From: CAMEON01 sp045531965
Lineage (GTDB): Bacteria > Bacillota > Clostridia > Oscillospirales > CAG-272
Assembly: GCA_045531965.1 (NCBI GenBank)
Contig: JAZSFA010000142.1
Location: forward strand, 1 to 6,817
Direction: 5' to 3'
DNA length: 6,817 bases
The first letter of the stretch is position 1. Each line of letters begins with the position of its first letter. The notes below the pieces were generated by a model. It searched no databases. It had not been told where the DNA came from and saw only the letters and a program-made list of their open reading frames with translations. This document shows positions 1 through 6,272 of this stretch, in pieces. A program made the position numbers and the translations under genes.

Positions 1-11
1 GAGGCACGAAG

Positions 12-144
12 AAAGGCTCTCCCTCTGGGAGAGCTCCCGCCCAGCTTTGCGACGGGCGGGTGAGAGGGTAAAAACGCGAAATGCCGCTAAATACCCTCTC
101 CGTCACGCATGAAGCGTGCCACCTCCCCCGGAGGGGGAGGCTTT
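12..144. repeat. Nested-hairpin palindromic repeat, MITE-like
   Basis: The segment is built almost wholly of inverted repeats. An 8-bp perfect stem (16-23 with 27-34, loop TCT) is followed by a 7-bp perfect stem (36-42 with 54-60). A 9-bp perfect pairing (62-70 with 92-100) closes the middle, then come CACGC/GCGTG (104-108 with 114-118) and an 8-bp perfect stem (122-129 with 133-140, loop GGA). The outer ends are related inverted repeats: AAAGGCTCTCCC at 12-23 against the reverse complement AAAGCCTCCCCC of 133-144, matching at 10 of 12 positions. From memory, similar composite palindromes are abundant between genes in Oscillospiraceae-type genomes; that family link is inference. No open frame of substance lies in it and no target-site duplication is obvious. 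Confidence 0.7.
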
Positions 145-146
145 AC

Positions 147-163
147 AGCGGGCTTCGCCCGCT
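147..163. repeat. Perfect 7-bp hairpin next to the repeat
   Basis: AGCGGGC (147-153) and GCCCGCT (157-163) form a perfect 7-bp stem with a TTC loop. No T-run follows on the plus strand, so it is not a standard intrinsic terminator in that direction. It may be part of the palindromic repeat immediately to its left, or a separate stem in the leader of the leftward transcript that starts near 206. Confidence 0.55.
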
Positions 164-212
164 ATGACACTCAACCCGTAAACAACAATTTATATGACTG
201 TTCTATAAAAGT

Positions 213-241
213 ATTATATCACACTTCCCACAAGAAATCAA
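213..241 (-). promoter_or_regulatory. Leftward sigma-A promoter
   Basis: Read on the minus strand: TTGATT (241-236), a 17-bp spacer, then TATAAT (218-213), preceded by TGA, giving an extended -10. The expected start is near 206, so transcription runs left through the palindromic repeat and out of the window. No minus-strand start codon with a ribosome binding site is seen between 206 and 1, so the gene served lies beyond the left edge, or the repeat forms part of its leader. Confidence 0.6.
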
Positions 242-308
242 GTACACACGCCCAAATCAACCAAGGGTTTGCATTTCTTATCATCCGCCATGAAAATCGC
301 GAAATCTC

Positions 309-337
309 TTGTATTTTCGGCAGAGGCGTGATATAAT
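309..337 (+). promoter_or_regulatory. Promoter of the SGNH hydrolase gene
   Basis: TTGTAT (309-314), a 17-bp spacer and a perfect TATAAT (332-337) preceded by TGA. The extended -10 GTGATATAAT is identical to that of the leftward promoter at 213-222. Start of transcription is expected near 344, giving a leader of about 24 nt before the ATG at 368, with AGGAGG at 356-361. Confidence 0.65.
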
Positions 338-367
338 TAATTTATCTAACCAAGCAGGAGGTCTATC

Positions 368-949
368 ATGAAAACCGTCAAGATCCTTTTCGTTGGCAAC
401 AGCCACACCTACAACTGCGATATTCCCTACCTTGTCCAAAAGCTGGCGGCGGCCGACGGGATTGACTGTCAGGTAGCCATGAACGCCCACGGCGGCTGGA
501 CACTCCATCAGCACGTCCACGAGCCCGACGTTCCCTTCAATCTCCGCTACGGTGGGTATGATTTTGCTGTTTTTCAAGAGCACGCTCATCCCCTCGATCC
601 CGGGGGACACATGGTGGAATCCTTGCGAAAGCTCATGGCGTTGGCCTTGGAGGGCGGGGCTTATCCCATCCTCTACACCACCTGGAGTCAAAAGCACGAG
701 CGTCACCTGCAAGACGAGATCAACGCCGCTTACGAGGCGGCCTCGGATGAGCTGGGGATCATGCTGTCCCGTGTAGGTGAGGCATGGTGGGCAGAGATGG
801 ACGCTCATCCCGAGGTGGATCTCTTCTGTCCCGACGGCGGTCACGCTTCCCCCGCGGGGGCGGAGGTCATCGCGCGAACCCTTTGGAATACCATCAAGAA
901 AGCACTCACGTGGACGCCGGTAGCGGATTCCATTATCAGCCAGCAGTAA
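368..949 (+). CDS. SGNH/GDSL-type hydrolase, DUF4886-like
   Basis: A 193-residue protein with the marks of the SGNH hydrolase superfamily, which mostly removes acyl or acetyl groups from esters, often on carbohydrates. The N-terminal strand runs into GNSHT (residues 10-14), so Ser12 is the likely nucleophile. Gly42-Gly43 fits block II, FQEH (69-72) lies where block III is expected, and CPDGGHASPAG near the end supplies Asp156 and His159 of the DxxH block. The overall look resembles the DUF4886 branch; that is recognition from memory. There is no signal peptide or membrane segment, so it should be cytosolic and its substrate is unknown. The start is fixed by AGGAGG at 356-361, six bases before the ATG. 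It appears monocistronic, with its own promoter at 309-337 and a hairpin 30 nt after the stop. Family call sure; substrate open. Confidence 0.82.
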   Translation: MKTVKILFVGNSHTYNCDIPYLVQKLAAADGIDCQVAMNAHGGWTLHQHVHEPDVPFNLRYGGYDFAVFQEHAHPLDPGGHMVESLRKLMALALEGGAYPILYTTWSQKHERHLQDEINAAYEAASDELGIMLSRVGEAWWAEMDAHPEVDLFCPDGGHASPAGAEVIARTLWNTIKKALTWTPVADSIISQQ

Positions 950-978
950 AATCACCTGAATACACAATAGATGCCAAA

Positions 979-1006
979 AGGCCACCCCGTATTTTCGAGG
1001 TGGTCT
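979..1006. terminator. Bidirectional terminator-like hairpin, copy 1
   Basis: AGGCCACCCCG (979-989) pairs with CGAGGTGGTCT (996-1006) over 11 positions with one C-A mismatch and one G-U pair; the loop is TATTTT. On the plus strand the T-run is weak. On the minus strand the stem is followed by GGCCTTTTGG-type sequence with four Ts, a somewhat better tail. It can serve the hydrolase gene ending at 949 and any minus-strand transcript ending at 1015. A near-identical copy lies at 2264-2295. Confidence 0.6.
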
Positions 1007-1014
1007 TGATCTAT

Positions 1015-1182
1015 TCATAGAGCTGATTCTACAGAAGTATTCACCTCACTGTTGCGGCGGATATCAAGGCACCCACGATATTCAACCGTCTCAACCACGA
1101 GTTGTTTTTTCGCAAAAATCAAGTTATTGACGGAAAACGGATCATGTGATATTCTGTAATCGGTGAAGCGCGTCACGAACTA
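1015..1182 (-). pseudogene. Possible 3-prime gene remnant
   Basis: A minus-strand frame stays open for about 55 codons and stops at 1017-1015, nine bases before the hairpin at 1006-979, the usual place for a terminator. The translated tail contains AKKQLVVETVEYRGCLDIRR and ends SVESAL. It has no ATG and no ribosome binding site; only unsupported GTG or TTG codons are available. This suggests the surviving 3-prime end of a lost gene. The plus strand in the same codon register is also open from 1027 to a TGA at 1147-1149 and reads plausibly, so the strand is uncertain. Product not recognised. Confidence 0.25.
1127..1155 (+). promoter_or_regulatory. Promoter of the XRE regulator gene
   Basis: TTGACG (1127-1132), a 17-bp spacer and TATTCT (1150-1155) preceded by TGA, giving an extended -10. 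The expected start is near 1162, leaving a leader of about 40 nt before the ATG at 1203. Confidence 0.6.
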
Positions 1183-1193
1183 TTACGTTATAG
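1180..1193. promoter_or_regulatory. Candidate operator overlapping the RBS
   Basis: CTATTACGTTATAG matches its own reverse complement at 12 of 14 positions. It sits between the predicted transcription start and the start codon and overlaps the first bases of the AGGAG at 1192-1196. XRE-family proteins bind short dyads and often control their own gene, so self-regulation is a reasonable guess, but nothing here proves binding. Confidence 0.25.
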
Positions 1194-1202
1194 GAGTTTT
1201 GT

Positions 1203-2246
1203 ATGACACAAATCAACATTGGAAACAAGATCCGCGAGCTGCGAAAGAAGAAAGGGATCACCCAGGATGGGCTGGCATCCGTATTATCTGTATCACCACA
1301 GGCGGTAAGCAAATGGGAAATGGGACTGACCTACCCCGACATAGCTATGATCCCCGCCATCGCAGGATATTTTGGGGTAAGTCTGGATGTGCTGTTCGAT
1401 TTCGATGCAACCGACATAGCAGCGCAGGTAGAGGCCTTCATTCGGGAGGCCCGTGAATATTTCTATTCCGATCCTGTGCGATATGCAAAAGCCATGACTA
1501 CCGCCCTGGAAAGCTACCCCGGCAACGAGGCTCTTCTGGAGGAATTGATCAACGCCTACGAATACGATATGCGGGAGAATGGAAACACGGAACACATGGA
1601 CGACATCATTGAAATATCGCAAAAGCTCATTTCCGAAAGCCGTGACTTTCCTCGTATTTGCAGCGTGAAGATCCTGCAGGCAACCGTGTATCTGAAAAGC
1701 AGACAGTACGACAAAGCAAAAGCCATTCTCATGACCCTGCCCGACAGCGTTGACTTGAAAAATGATGCCATCGCGTTGCATCTGGATGCCAAGGATAAGG
1801 TGAGCGGTGCAGCTCGGGCTCGTTGCTATCATCTGCAAATGCTGTATATCGCCTGCTTTGAGGAGGGGAACGCGTGGTTCAATATGGATCGCCACCCCGA
1901 CGTTACCTTCCGCGATTACACCCCCGCCGATTATATCCCCGAGGCCTTGAAATGGTATCGTAAGGGGCTTTCCGTACTGGAGACCTTTCTCGTTACGGAG
2001 TACGGCTATGAGGTCTACGATCAGTATTTGTGGGCGGGGATGCAGACCTTCCACTGGGGCTTCTACCAGCGGGTCGCCGCCTGTTACAAGAGGCTTGGCA
2101 ATATGGAGGAATGTGAAAAAGCATTGGATCGAGCATACTCCATTATTTCCACCGCGTGGCAGGATTTCGAGAAAAACAGAGCGTATTACATGAACCCCTT
2201 CAACGAGTATCTGGAGGAATACGGTCTTGGCGAATACGTCAGATAA
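1203..2246 (+). CDS. XRE-family regulator with helical C-terminal half
   Basis: A 347-residue protein. Residues 6-61 form a Cro/C1-type helix-turn-helix: an initial helix ending in LRKKKG, the QDGLASVLSVS turn, and the recognition helix SPQAVSKWEMG (31-41), followed by a typical closing segment ending VSLDVLFDF. Residues about 70-347 are rich in paired amphipathic helices (for example KSRQYDKAKAIL and YKRLGNMEECEKALDRAY) and look TPR-like. In Firmicutes such halves often sense a peptide or small ligand or drive dimerisation. No membrane segment or enzyme motif is seen. AGGAG at 1192-1196 lies six bases before the ATG. It is a single-gene unit, convergent with xylBA, so its target is not evident from position; autoregulation through the dyad at 1180-1193 is possible. 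DNA-binding call sure, TPR assignment probable, regulon unknown. Confidence 0.85.
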   Translation: MTQINIGNKIRELRKKKGITQDGLASVLSVSPQAVSKWEMGLTYPDIAMIPAIAGYFGVSLDVLFDFDATDIAAQVEAFIREAREYFYSDPVRYAKAMTTALESYPGNEALLEELINAYEYDMRENGNTEHMDDIIEISQKLISESRDFPRICSVKILQATVYLKSRQYDKAKAILMTLPDSVDLKNDAIALHLDAKDKVSGAARARCYHLQMLYIACFEEGNAWFNMDRHPDVTFRDYTPADYIPEALKWYRKGLSVLETFLVTEYGYEVYDQYLWAGMQTFHWGFYQRVAACYKRLGNMEECEKALDRAYSIISTAWQDFEKNRAYYMNPFNEYLEEYGLGEYVR

Positions 2247-2263
2247 TTCCCTCCTCCCTACCG

Positions 2264-2295
2264 AAAGGCCACCCCGATTTTTCGAGGTGGTCTTT
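2264..2295. terminator. Bidirectional terminator-like hairpin, copy 2
   Basis: AAAGGCCACCCCG (2264-2276) pairs with CGAGGTGGTCTTT (2283-2295) around an ATTTTT loop, with one C-A mismatch and one G-U pair. It begins 17 nt after the regulator stop codon and has short T-runs on both strands. The arms are the same as those at 979-1006. It lies between converging transcripts, so it probably stops both. Confidence 0.65.
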
Positions 2296-2326
2296 ACTAT
2301 GTCAAATGACGTCTACACGGTGTCTG

Positions 2327-2446
2327 TCACGCCTCCACGAGAGGCTCGCCGATGACGGTGTCAAACTGCGCCTGATCGGGGATGATGAAATTGACCCCGA
2401 GGGAATCTCCGAGGCCCTCGAACGCGGCGCGGATGGGGCGATGTCG
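2327..2446 (-). pseudogene. C-terminal remnant of an unknown protein
   Basis: A minus-strand frame of 39 codons between an upstream stop (2449-2447) and TGA (2329-2327). Its translation reads like real protein, including LGDSLGVNFIIPDQAQFDTV and the end VIGEPLVEA, and the codons favour G or C in the third position as xylA and xylB do. There is no ATG at the start and no ribosome binding site, and sequence upstream (2450-2545) loses this character, so it appears to be the tail of a gene cut off at about 2440. It lies downstream of xylB on the same strand and may once have been the next gene of that operon. I do not recognise the family. Confidence 0.4.
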
Positions 2447-2544
2447 TTACTTGTCGTCAGGTCGGACAACTTACCAAAGTGTCCCAAAATTCAGGACAAC
2501 ATAAAAAAAGCTGTACTCGACTGTGCTGAATCATGGGCGTTTCG

Positions 2545-3966
2545 TTATTCACACTGAACGCCCTTTAAAGTCGGATACAACTGCCGATACACAGCGTATC
2601 CCCGATCGTAAGCCTCAACAAGGTGAGGATCACACTTGACCGCCAAAGTCTTCTTAACGGTAGCATCGGCAGCCTCATAGACGCTTGCATACTCTCCGCA
2701 GGCGGTCATGGCCAAGAGCGCGCCGCCCATGGAAGGGCCTTGCTCGGTCTCGGTAAGGTAGATATCCGCGCCGAGAATATTCGCCAGCACGGTCTGCCAG
2801 ACCTTACTGACTGCGCCGCCGCCGCAGAGAACGGCTTTGTCGATCTTGACACCGCCCGCCTCTACGCAATCACGGAGGGCATAGGCCACGCCTTCCAACA
2901 CGGCCAGGCTCATGTCCTCGCGGGTGGTGTTCATGGACAGACCGATGAACGCGCCTCGGGCGTTCACGTCGTTGTGGGGGCAACGCTCGCCCGTGAGATA
3001 GGGGAGGAAATAGACGCCCGTCTTGCCGCATTTAGGCTCGCTGGGGTCACCGTAATTCGTGTCCAGAATATCGCGAATCCACCACTTATTGCAAGAGGCG
3101 GCGGAGAGGATGCACCCCATGAGGTGGAACTTGCCGTTGGCGTGGGCAAAATTGTGGAGGGCGGTGCCGCACGCGGTGTTGAACTCGTCGCAGGGCAGGA
3201 AGACGGTGCCGCTGGTGCCGAGAGAGATACTGCAATCCCCATCGTGGAGGGTATTCGTACCCACGGCCGCGCCTGCGTTGTCCCCCGCGCCCGCGCAGAG
3301 GATGGCGTTGGGAAGACCGTACTCGGCCTTCAGCTTGCCCGTGGCTTCGTAGCTCTCATAGAGCTTGGGGAGCATATCCACCGTGACACCGCAGATCTCG
3401 CACATCTCGGGCGACCAGCACTTGTTTCGCACGTCCAGAAGGAGCATCCCCGCCGCATCGGAGTATTCCGAGGAAAACACGCCCGTCAGCTTGTAGGCGA
3501 GGTAGTCCTTGGGCAGGCAGATCTTCTTGGCTCTCTTGAAATTCTCCGGCTCGTTTTCCTTGACCCAGAGGATCTTGGGAGCGGTGAAGCCGGGAAAGGC
3601 GATATTGCCCGTCAGGGCGGGAAGAGTGCCGAGACTGTTCAGATAAGCGGTCTGCTCCGCGCTCCGTCCGTCGTTCCAAAGGATGGCGGGGCGGATGACC
3701 TCATCCTGCTCGTCCAGCATGACCAGACCGTGCATTTGTCCCGCGATACCGATGCCCTTGACCTCTGCTTCCCTGCCCTTGGAGAGGACGGACAGAATTT
3801 CAACGGCGGCATTGTACCAATCGGCGGGATTTTGCTCGCTCCAGTTGGTGTGAGGGGTAGAGACGGGATAGCTGACGCTATGCTCTGCAAGAACGGTACC
3901 CTCACGGTTTGTGAGGATACCTTTACAGGAAGAAGTCCCGAGGTCGATGCCAATATAGTAGTTCAT
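2545..3966 (-). CDS. xylB: Xylulokinase
   Basis: A 473-residue FGGY-family sugar kinase that phosphorylates D-xylulose with ATP to give D-xylulose 5-phosphate for the pentose phosphate pathway. The N-terminal phosphate-binding motif GIDLGTSSCKG (residues 6-16, with Asp8), the sugar-side segment GQMHGLVMLD (76-85), and NDGRS (98-102) are all in place. GAGDNAGAAVG carries Asp229, the position of the catalytic base in this family. The second nucleotide-binding part shows SLGTSGT (248-254), the hinge-side GGGAVSKVW (382-390) and EQGPSMGGALLA (408-419). The length is close to the usual 480-500, with no broken motif. Its ATG lies one base after the xylA stop (TGATATG), with GGGAG at 3977-3973 inside the end of xylA, so translation is probably coupled. 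The antisense strand is open for a long way, a by-product of codon bias. Xylulokinase is favoured over other FGGY kinases by its partner. Confidence 0.95.
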   Translation of the reverse strand: MNYYIGIDLGTSSCKGILTNREGTVLAEHSVSYPVSTPHTNWSEQNPADWYNAAVEILSVLSKGREAEVKGIGIAGQMHGLVMLDEQDEVIRPAILWNDGRSAEQTAYLNSLGTLPALTGNIAFPGFTAPKILWVKENEPENFKRAKKICLPKDYLAYKLTGVFSSEYSDAAGMLLLDVRNKCWSPEMCEICGVTVDMLPKLYESYEATGKLKAEYGLPNAILCAGAGDNAGAAVGTNTLHDGDCSISLGTSGTVFLPCDEFNTACGTALHNFAHANGKFHLMGCILSAASCNKWWIRDILDTNYGDPSEPKCGKTGVYFLPYLTGERCPHNDVNARGAFIGLSMNTTREDMSLAVLEGVAYALRDCVEAGGVKIDKAVLCGGGAVSKVWQTVLANILGADIYLTETEQGPSMGGALLAMTACGEYASVYEAADATVKKTLAVKCDPHLVEAYDRGYAVYRQLYPTLKGVQCE

Positions 3967-3967
3967 A

Positions 3968-5275
3968 TCAGACTCCCGAGAACAGAATATCGTTCAACAC
4001 AGACTCCAGATACTCCTGTCTGCCGCTGACGGGCATGACGTCCTTGAGGTCAGCGCCGTAAGCAGCCAGGGATTCCAGGGTCACCTTGCCCTCACGGATG
4101 TCCTTGCCGATGCCTTCGGTGTAGGAGGCGTAACGCTTGGCCACATACTCGTCAATGCGGCCGTCCTCGATGATGGCGTAAGCCTTGATGAGACCCAGAG
4201 CGAAGGCGTCCATGCCTGCGATGTAGGACAGCAGCACATCCTCAAAGGTGTTGGACTGACGGCGTGCCTTGGCGTCGAAGTTGAGACCGCCGTTCACAAA
4301 GCCGCCTGCCTTGATGACCTCGTACATACAGAGGGTAGTATCGTAGACGTTGGTGGGGAACTGGTCGGTATCCCAGCCCAGCAGCATATCGCCCTGGTTG
4401 GCATCGATAGAGCCGAAGATGCCGTTGACGGTAGCCACGCGCAACTCGTGCTGGAAGGTGTGGCCTGCCAGGGTGGCGTGGTTGGCCTCGATGTTCATGC
4501 GGAAGTCGTCCATGAGGCCGTAGGTACGCAGGAAATTGGCGCAGGTAGCCACGTCGAAATCGTACTGGTGCTTGGTGGGCTCCTTGGGCTTGGGCTCGAT
4601 GTAGAAGTCACCCGTAAAGCCTTTGGCGCGACCGTAGTCACGGGCGAGGGTCAAAAACTTACCCAGATTGTCCAGCTCCAAAGCCATGTCTGTGTTGATG
4701 AGGGTATCGTACCCTTCTCTGCCGCCCCAGAAGACGTAGCCGGGTGCGCCCAGCTTGATGGCGGCGTCGATGCCAGCCTTGACCTTGCCTGCGGCGATGG
4801 CGTACACGTCAGCCGAGGGGGAGGTGGCGGCACCTGCCATAAACATCTTGTCGCCGAACATATTGGCGGTGACCCACAGGGGCTTGATGCCGGTCTGATT
4901 TTGCTTTTCCAGCAGGTAGTCGGTCATGACCTCAAGATTCTTGACGCTCTCTGCCAGGGTCTCACCCTCGGGAGCAATATCCACGTCGTGGAAGCAGTAA
5001 AACTCAATGCCCAGCTTCTGCATGAGGTCGAAGGCGAAGTCCACCTTGGCCTTGTGCATGGCGATGCCGTCAAGACCAAAGGTCTTGTCCATGGTGTTAC
5101 CGCCGAACATATCGGTGCCCGAGGCGTTGCAGGTGTGCCACCAAGACATGGCAAAGCGGAGGTGCTCTGCCATGGTCTTGCCATGGATTACGCGGTTCTT
5201 GTCATAGTAACGGAAGGAAAAGGGGTTCTTGGACTTGGGTCCCTCGTAGGGGATGGTTTTGATGTCGTTGTACAT
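3968..5275 (-). CDS. xylA: Xylose isomerase
   Basis: A 435-residue group II (clostridial/Bacteroidetes-type) xylose isomerase, converting D-xylose to D-xylulose in the cytosol with two divalent metal ions, usually as a tetramer. FHDVD carries the catalytic His96 and Asp99; VFWGGREGYD (181-190) is the signature loop. IEPKP gives Glu227 and Lys229, NIEANH gives Glu263 and His266, DANQGD gives Asp291, WDTDQFP gives Asp302 and Asp304, and LNFDAKARR gives Asp334; together these complete both metal sites. The start is set at the ATG at 5275-5273, because AAAGGATG lies just upstream on this strand (AGGA about nine bases away) and family members begin like MYNDIKTIPYEG. An in-frame ATG at 5305 would add ten residues that overlap this ribosome binding site. 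First gene of xylAB; likely transcribed from the promoter at 5789-5761 through the dead GH125 segment. Confidence 0.97.
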   Translation of the reverse strand: MYNDIKTIPYEGPKSKNPFSFRYYDKNRVIHGKTMAEHLRFAMSWWHTCNASGTDMFGGNTMDKTFGLDGIAMHKAKVDFAFDLMQKLGIEFYCFHDVDIAPEGETLAESVKNLEVMTDYLLEKQNQTGIKPLWVTANMFGDKMFMAGAATSPSADVYAIAAGKVKAGIDAAIKLGAPGYVFWGGREGYDTLINTDMALELDNLGKFLTLARDYGRAKGFTGDFYIEPKPKEPTKHQYDFDVATCANFLRTYGLMDDFRMNIEANHATLAGHTFQHELRVATVNGIFGSIDANQGDMLLGWDTDQFPTNVYDTTLCMYEVIKAGGFVNGGLNFDAKARRQSNTFEDVLLSYIAGMDAFALGLIKAYAIIEDGRIDEYVAKRYASYTEGIGKDIREGKVTLESLAAYGADLKDVMPVSGRQEYLESVLNDILFSGV

Positions 5276-5331
5276 AATAAAACATCCTTTCAAAAATAAA
5301 TTCATTAAATAATCTCATTGAAAATTCCCGA

Positions 5332-5690
5332 TCAGAACTCAGACCCGGCGTACTTCAGCACCATCTCTGAAAAAATGGAATTTGCCCGGGCAAACCGCTC
5401 GCGGCTGAAGTCATATTCGTTGTCGGCGTCGATGCTCTCGTGTATGAAATAGGTGCCCGCATGGGAGATAACCATTATAGAAAGCAACTACTTCACTTCG
5501 GCAGGGTCATTGGCGGTAAGCCCCTGCACAGCCAGCGAGATAGACAGCACAAAGCCATTGCTCGGAGTGGGAAGGACCGATGCTGTGGAGCTTTTTACCT
5601 GAGAAGTAGAAGGGGTTGTCCCCCGAGAGAATAAAACGGCGGAGGCTTGAGTAGACGGGTGCAATGCCGTTCTTCGAGACTTTACAGATC
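5332..5690 (-). pseudogene. Decayed C-terminus of GH125 alpha-mannosidase
   Basis: Minus-strand frames together give the C-terminal part of glycoside hydrolase family 125, metal-independent exo-alpha-1,6-mannosidases. Frame 1 reads VYSSLRRFILSGDNPFYFSG, ending in SIG near 5576. After a net loss of two bases between 5575 and 5569, where family members have a GSPHTP stretch, the next frame continues TPSNGFVLSISLAVQGL. An in-frame TAG at 5490-5488 follows, and then GTYFIHESIDADNEYDFSRE and SIFSEMVLKYAG to the TGA at 5334-5332. The HES motif and the RFARANSIF segment match the conserved GH125 end. Only about 120 of a usual 430 or so residues remain; residues encoded upstream of about 5690 do not look like GH125. 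With truncation, a frameshift and an amber codon it cannot be functional. It lies 56 bases upstream of xylA on the same strand, suggesting a former operon mate in oligosaccharide use. Confidence 0.8.
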
Positions 5691-5760
5691 AACTTCACGA
5701 TGTCATCGGCGGTCAGGAAGGGGATGAAGCCTGGTTGCTCTTCATCTTCCGATGGTATAT

Positions 5761-5789
5761 ATTATAACAATAATCAAAAGATATTGCAA
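5761..5789 (-). promoter_or_regulatory. Promoter candidate for the xylAB transcript
   Basis: On the minus strand: TTGCAA (5789-5784), a 17-bp spacer and a perfect TATAAT (5766-5761). The start is expected near 5754. Transcription would cross the GH125 remnant and reach xylA after a leader of about 480 nt. No intrinsic terminator is seen between. Upstream of the -35, TTGATCAA near 5796-5803 is a perfect 8-bp palindrome and could be part of an operator, but it does not extend into a clear XylR-type site. Confidence 0.55.
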
Positions 5790-5925
5790 TACGTTTTGAT
5801 CAACAAAGAATATTTCTCATACATTTTTATCATGATCAATAGACACGCATGCTATCAGTCAGAAGCTCGTTATGGAGCAATCCAAAAAGTTTACAATTTT
5901 ATTTGAAAAAGTTTCCTCCAGCACC

Positions 5926-5954
5926 TTGAGAAAAAAAGCAATCTATGATACAAT
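5926..5954 (+). promoter_or_regulatory. Rightward sigma-A promoter in the AT-rich stretch
   Basis: TTGAGA (5926-5931), a 17-bp spacer and TACAAT (5949-5954) preceded by TGA, giving an extended -10. The start would be near 5961. That makes the ATG at 5958 unusable as a start codon for the open frame that runs to 6173. The transcript could run to the strong terminator at 6329-6364, about 400 nt. Confidence 0.55.
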
Positions 5955-6110
5955 TATATGATTGTAAAGAGACATCCAGGCGCCACCGCCCAACTCGTCA
6001 TGCACGATTGGGTCTTCATTAACCTGCACACAGGGGAGCCTGCAAAAGCCGTTCCTATAATACACATCTGTCATATAAGAAAAATCGAAGGAGAATACAA
6101 ACAAATGAAA

Positions 6111-6200
6111 TTAGGTATCGAGGGTGAACCTGCCGATTTCATTTTCTTCATATTTTTCTCCGAACGGCAATAATGCTTGATACAGCTTGCTTTTTAGCAC
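6111..6200 (-). pseudogene. Possible 5-prime remnant of an unknown gene
   Basis: On the minus strand AGGAGG sits three bases before GTG (6200-6198). The 29-codon frame begins LKSKLYQALLPFGEKYEENE and ends IGRFTLDT at a TAA (6113-6111). The composition reads like protein, but such a length suggests the head of a truncated gene rather than a finished one. The gap between ribosome binding site and start is shorter than usual. Family not recognised. Confidence 0.25.
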
Positions 6201-6250
6201 TTCCCTCCTCTATATTATTTCATGCTTCTCAACGCTATCTCACATGAGTT

Positions 6251-6272
6251 TGGCGTAAAAATGGCGTAAAAA
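6251..6272. repeat. Tandem 11-mer, two copies
   Basis: TGGCGTAAAAA is repeated exactly, 6251-6261 and 6262-6272. The repeat covers the end of a short plus-strand frame (FGVKMA then TAA at 6267-6269). A related pair of ATACGATT words follows at 6277-6284 and 6313-6320. Confidence 0.6.

Noticed and set aside
281..1018. Minus-strand open frame of 245 codons across the hydrolase gene
   Set aside because: It is antisense to a gene with clear SGNH motifs, promoter and ribosome binding site, and has no recognisable domain.
1093..1110. CAAC/GTTG hairpin followed by six Ts, a possible terminator
   Set aside because: The stem is only four base pairs, too weak to support a terminator call.
2156..2557. 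Plus-strand open frame of 133 codons overlapping the end of the XRE gene
   Set aside because: It starts inside the regulator in another frame, has no ribosome binding site, crosses a terminator hairpin, and lies opposite the more protein-like minus remnant at 2327-2446.
2623..4029. Very long open frame on the plus strand, antisense to xylB
   Set aside because: It is in exact codon register opposite xylB, whose codon use avoids TTA, CTA and TCA. It has no family motif, while the xylB strand has all FGGY motifs.
4448..5299. Long open frame on the plus strand, antisense to xylA
   Set aside because: Same artefact of biased codon use. The xylA strand holds every catalytic and metal-binding residue.
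5793..5815. Possible catabolite-control (cre) site or XylR operator near the xyl promoter
   Set aside because: Against the cre consensus several fixed positions fail, and the dyad around TTGATCAA does not extend into XylR-type arms.
5958..6173. 71-codon plus frame with a segment faintly like acyl-ACP thioesterases (HDWVFINLHTGEPAKAVP)
   Set aside because: The ATG is upstream of the predicted transcription start and has no ribosome binding site; the resemblance is too short to name a family.
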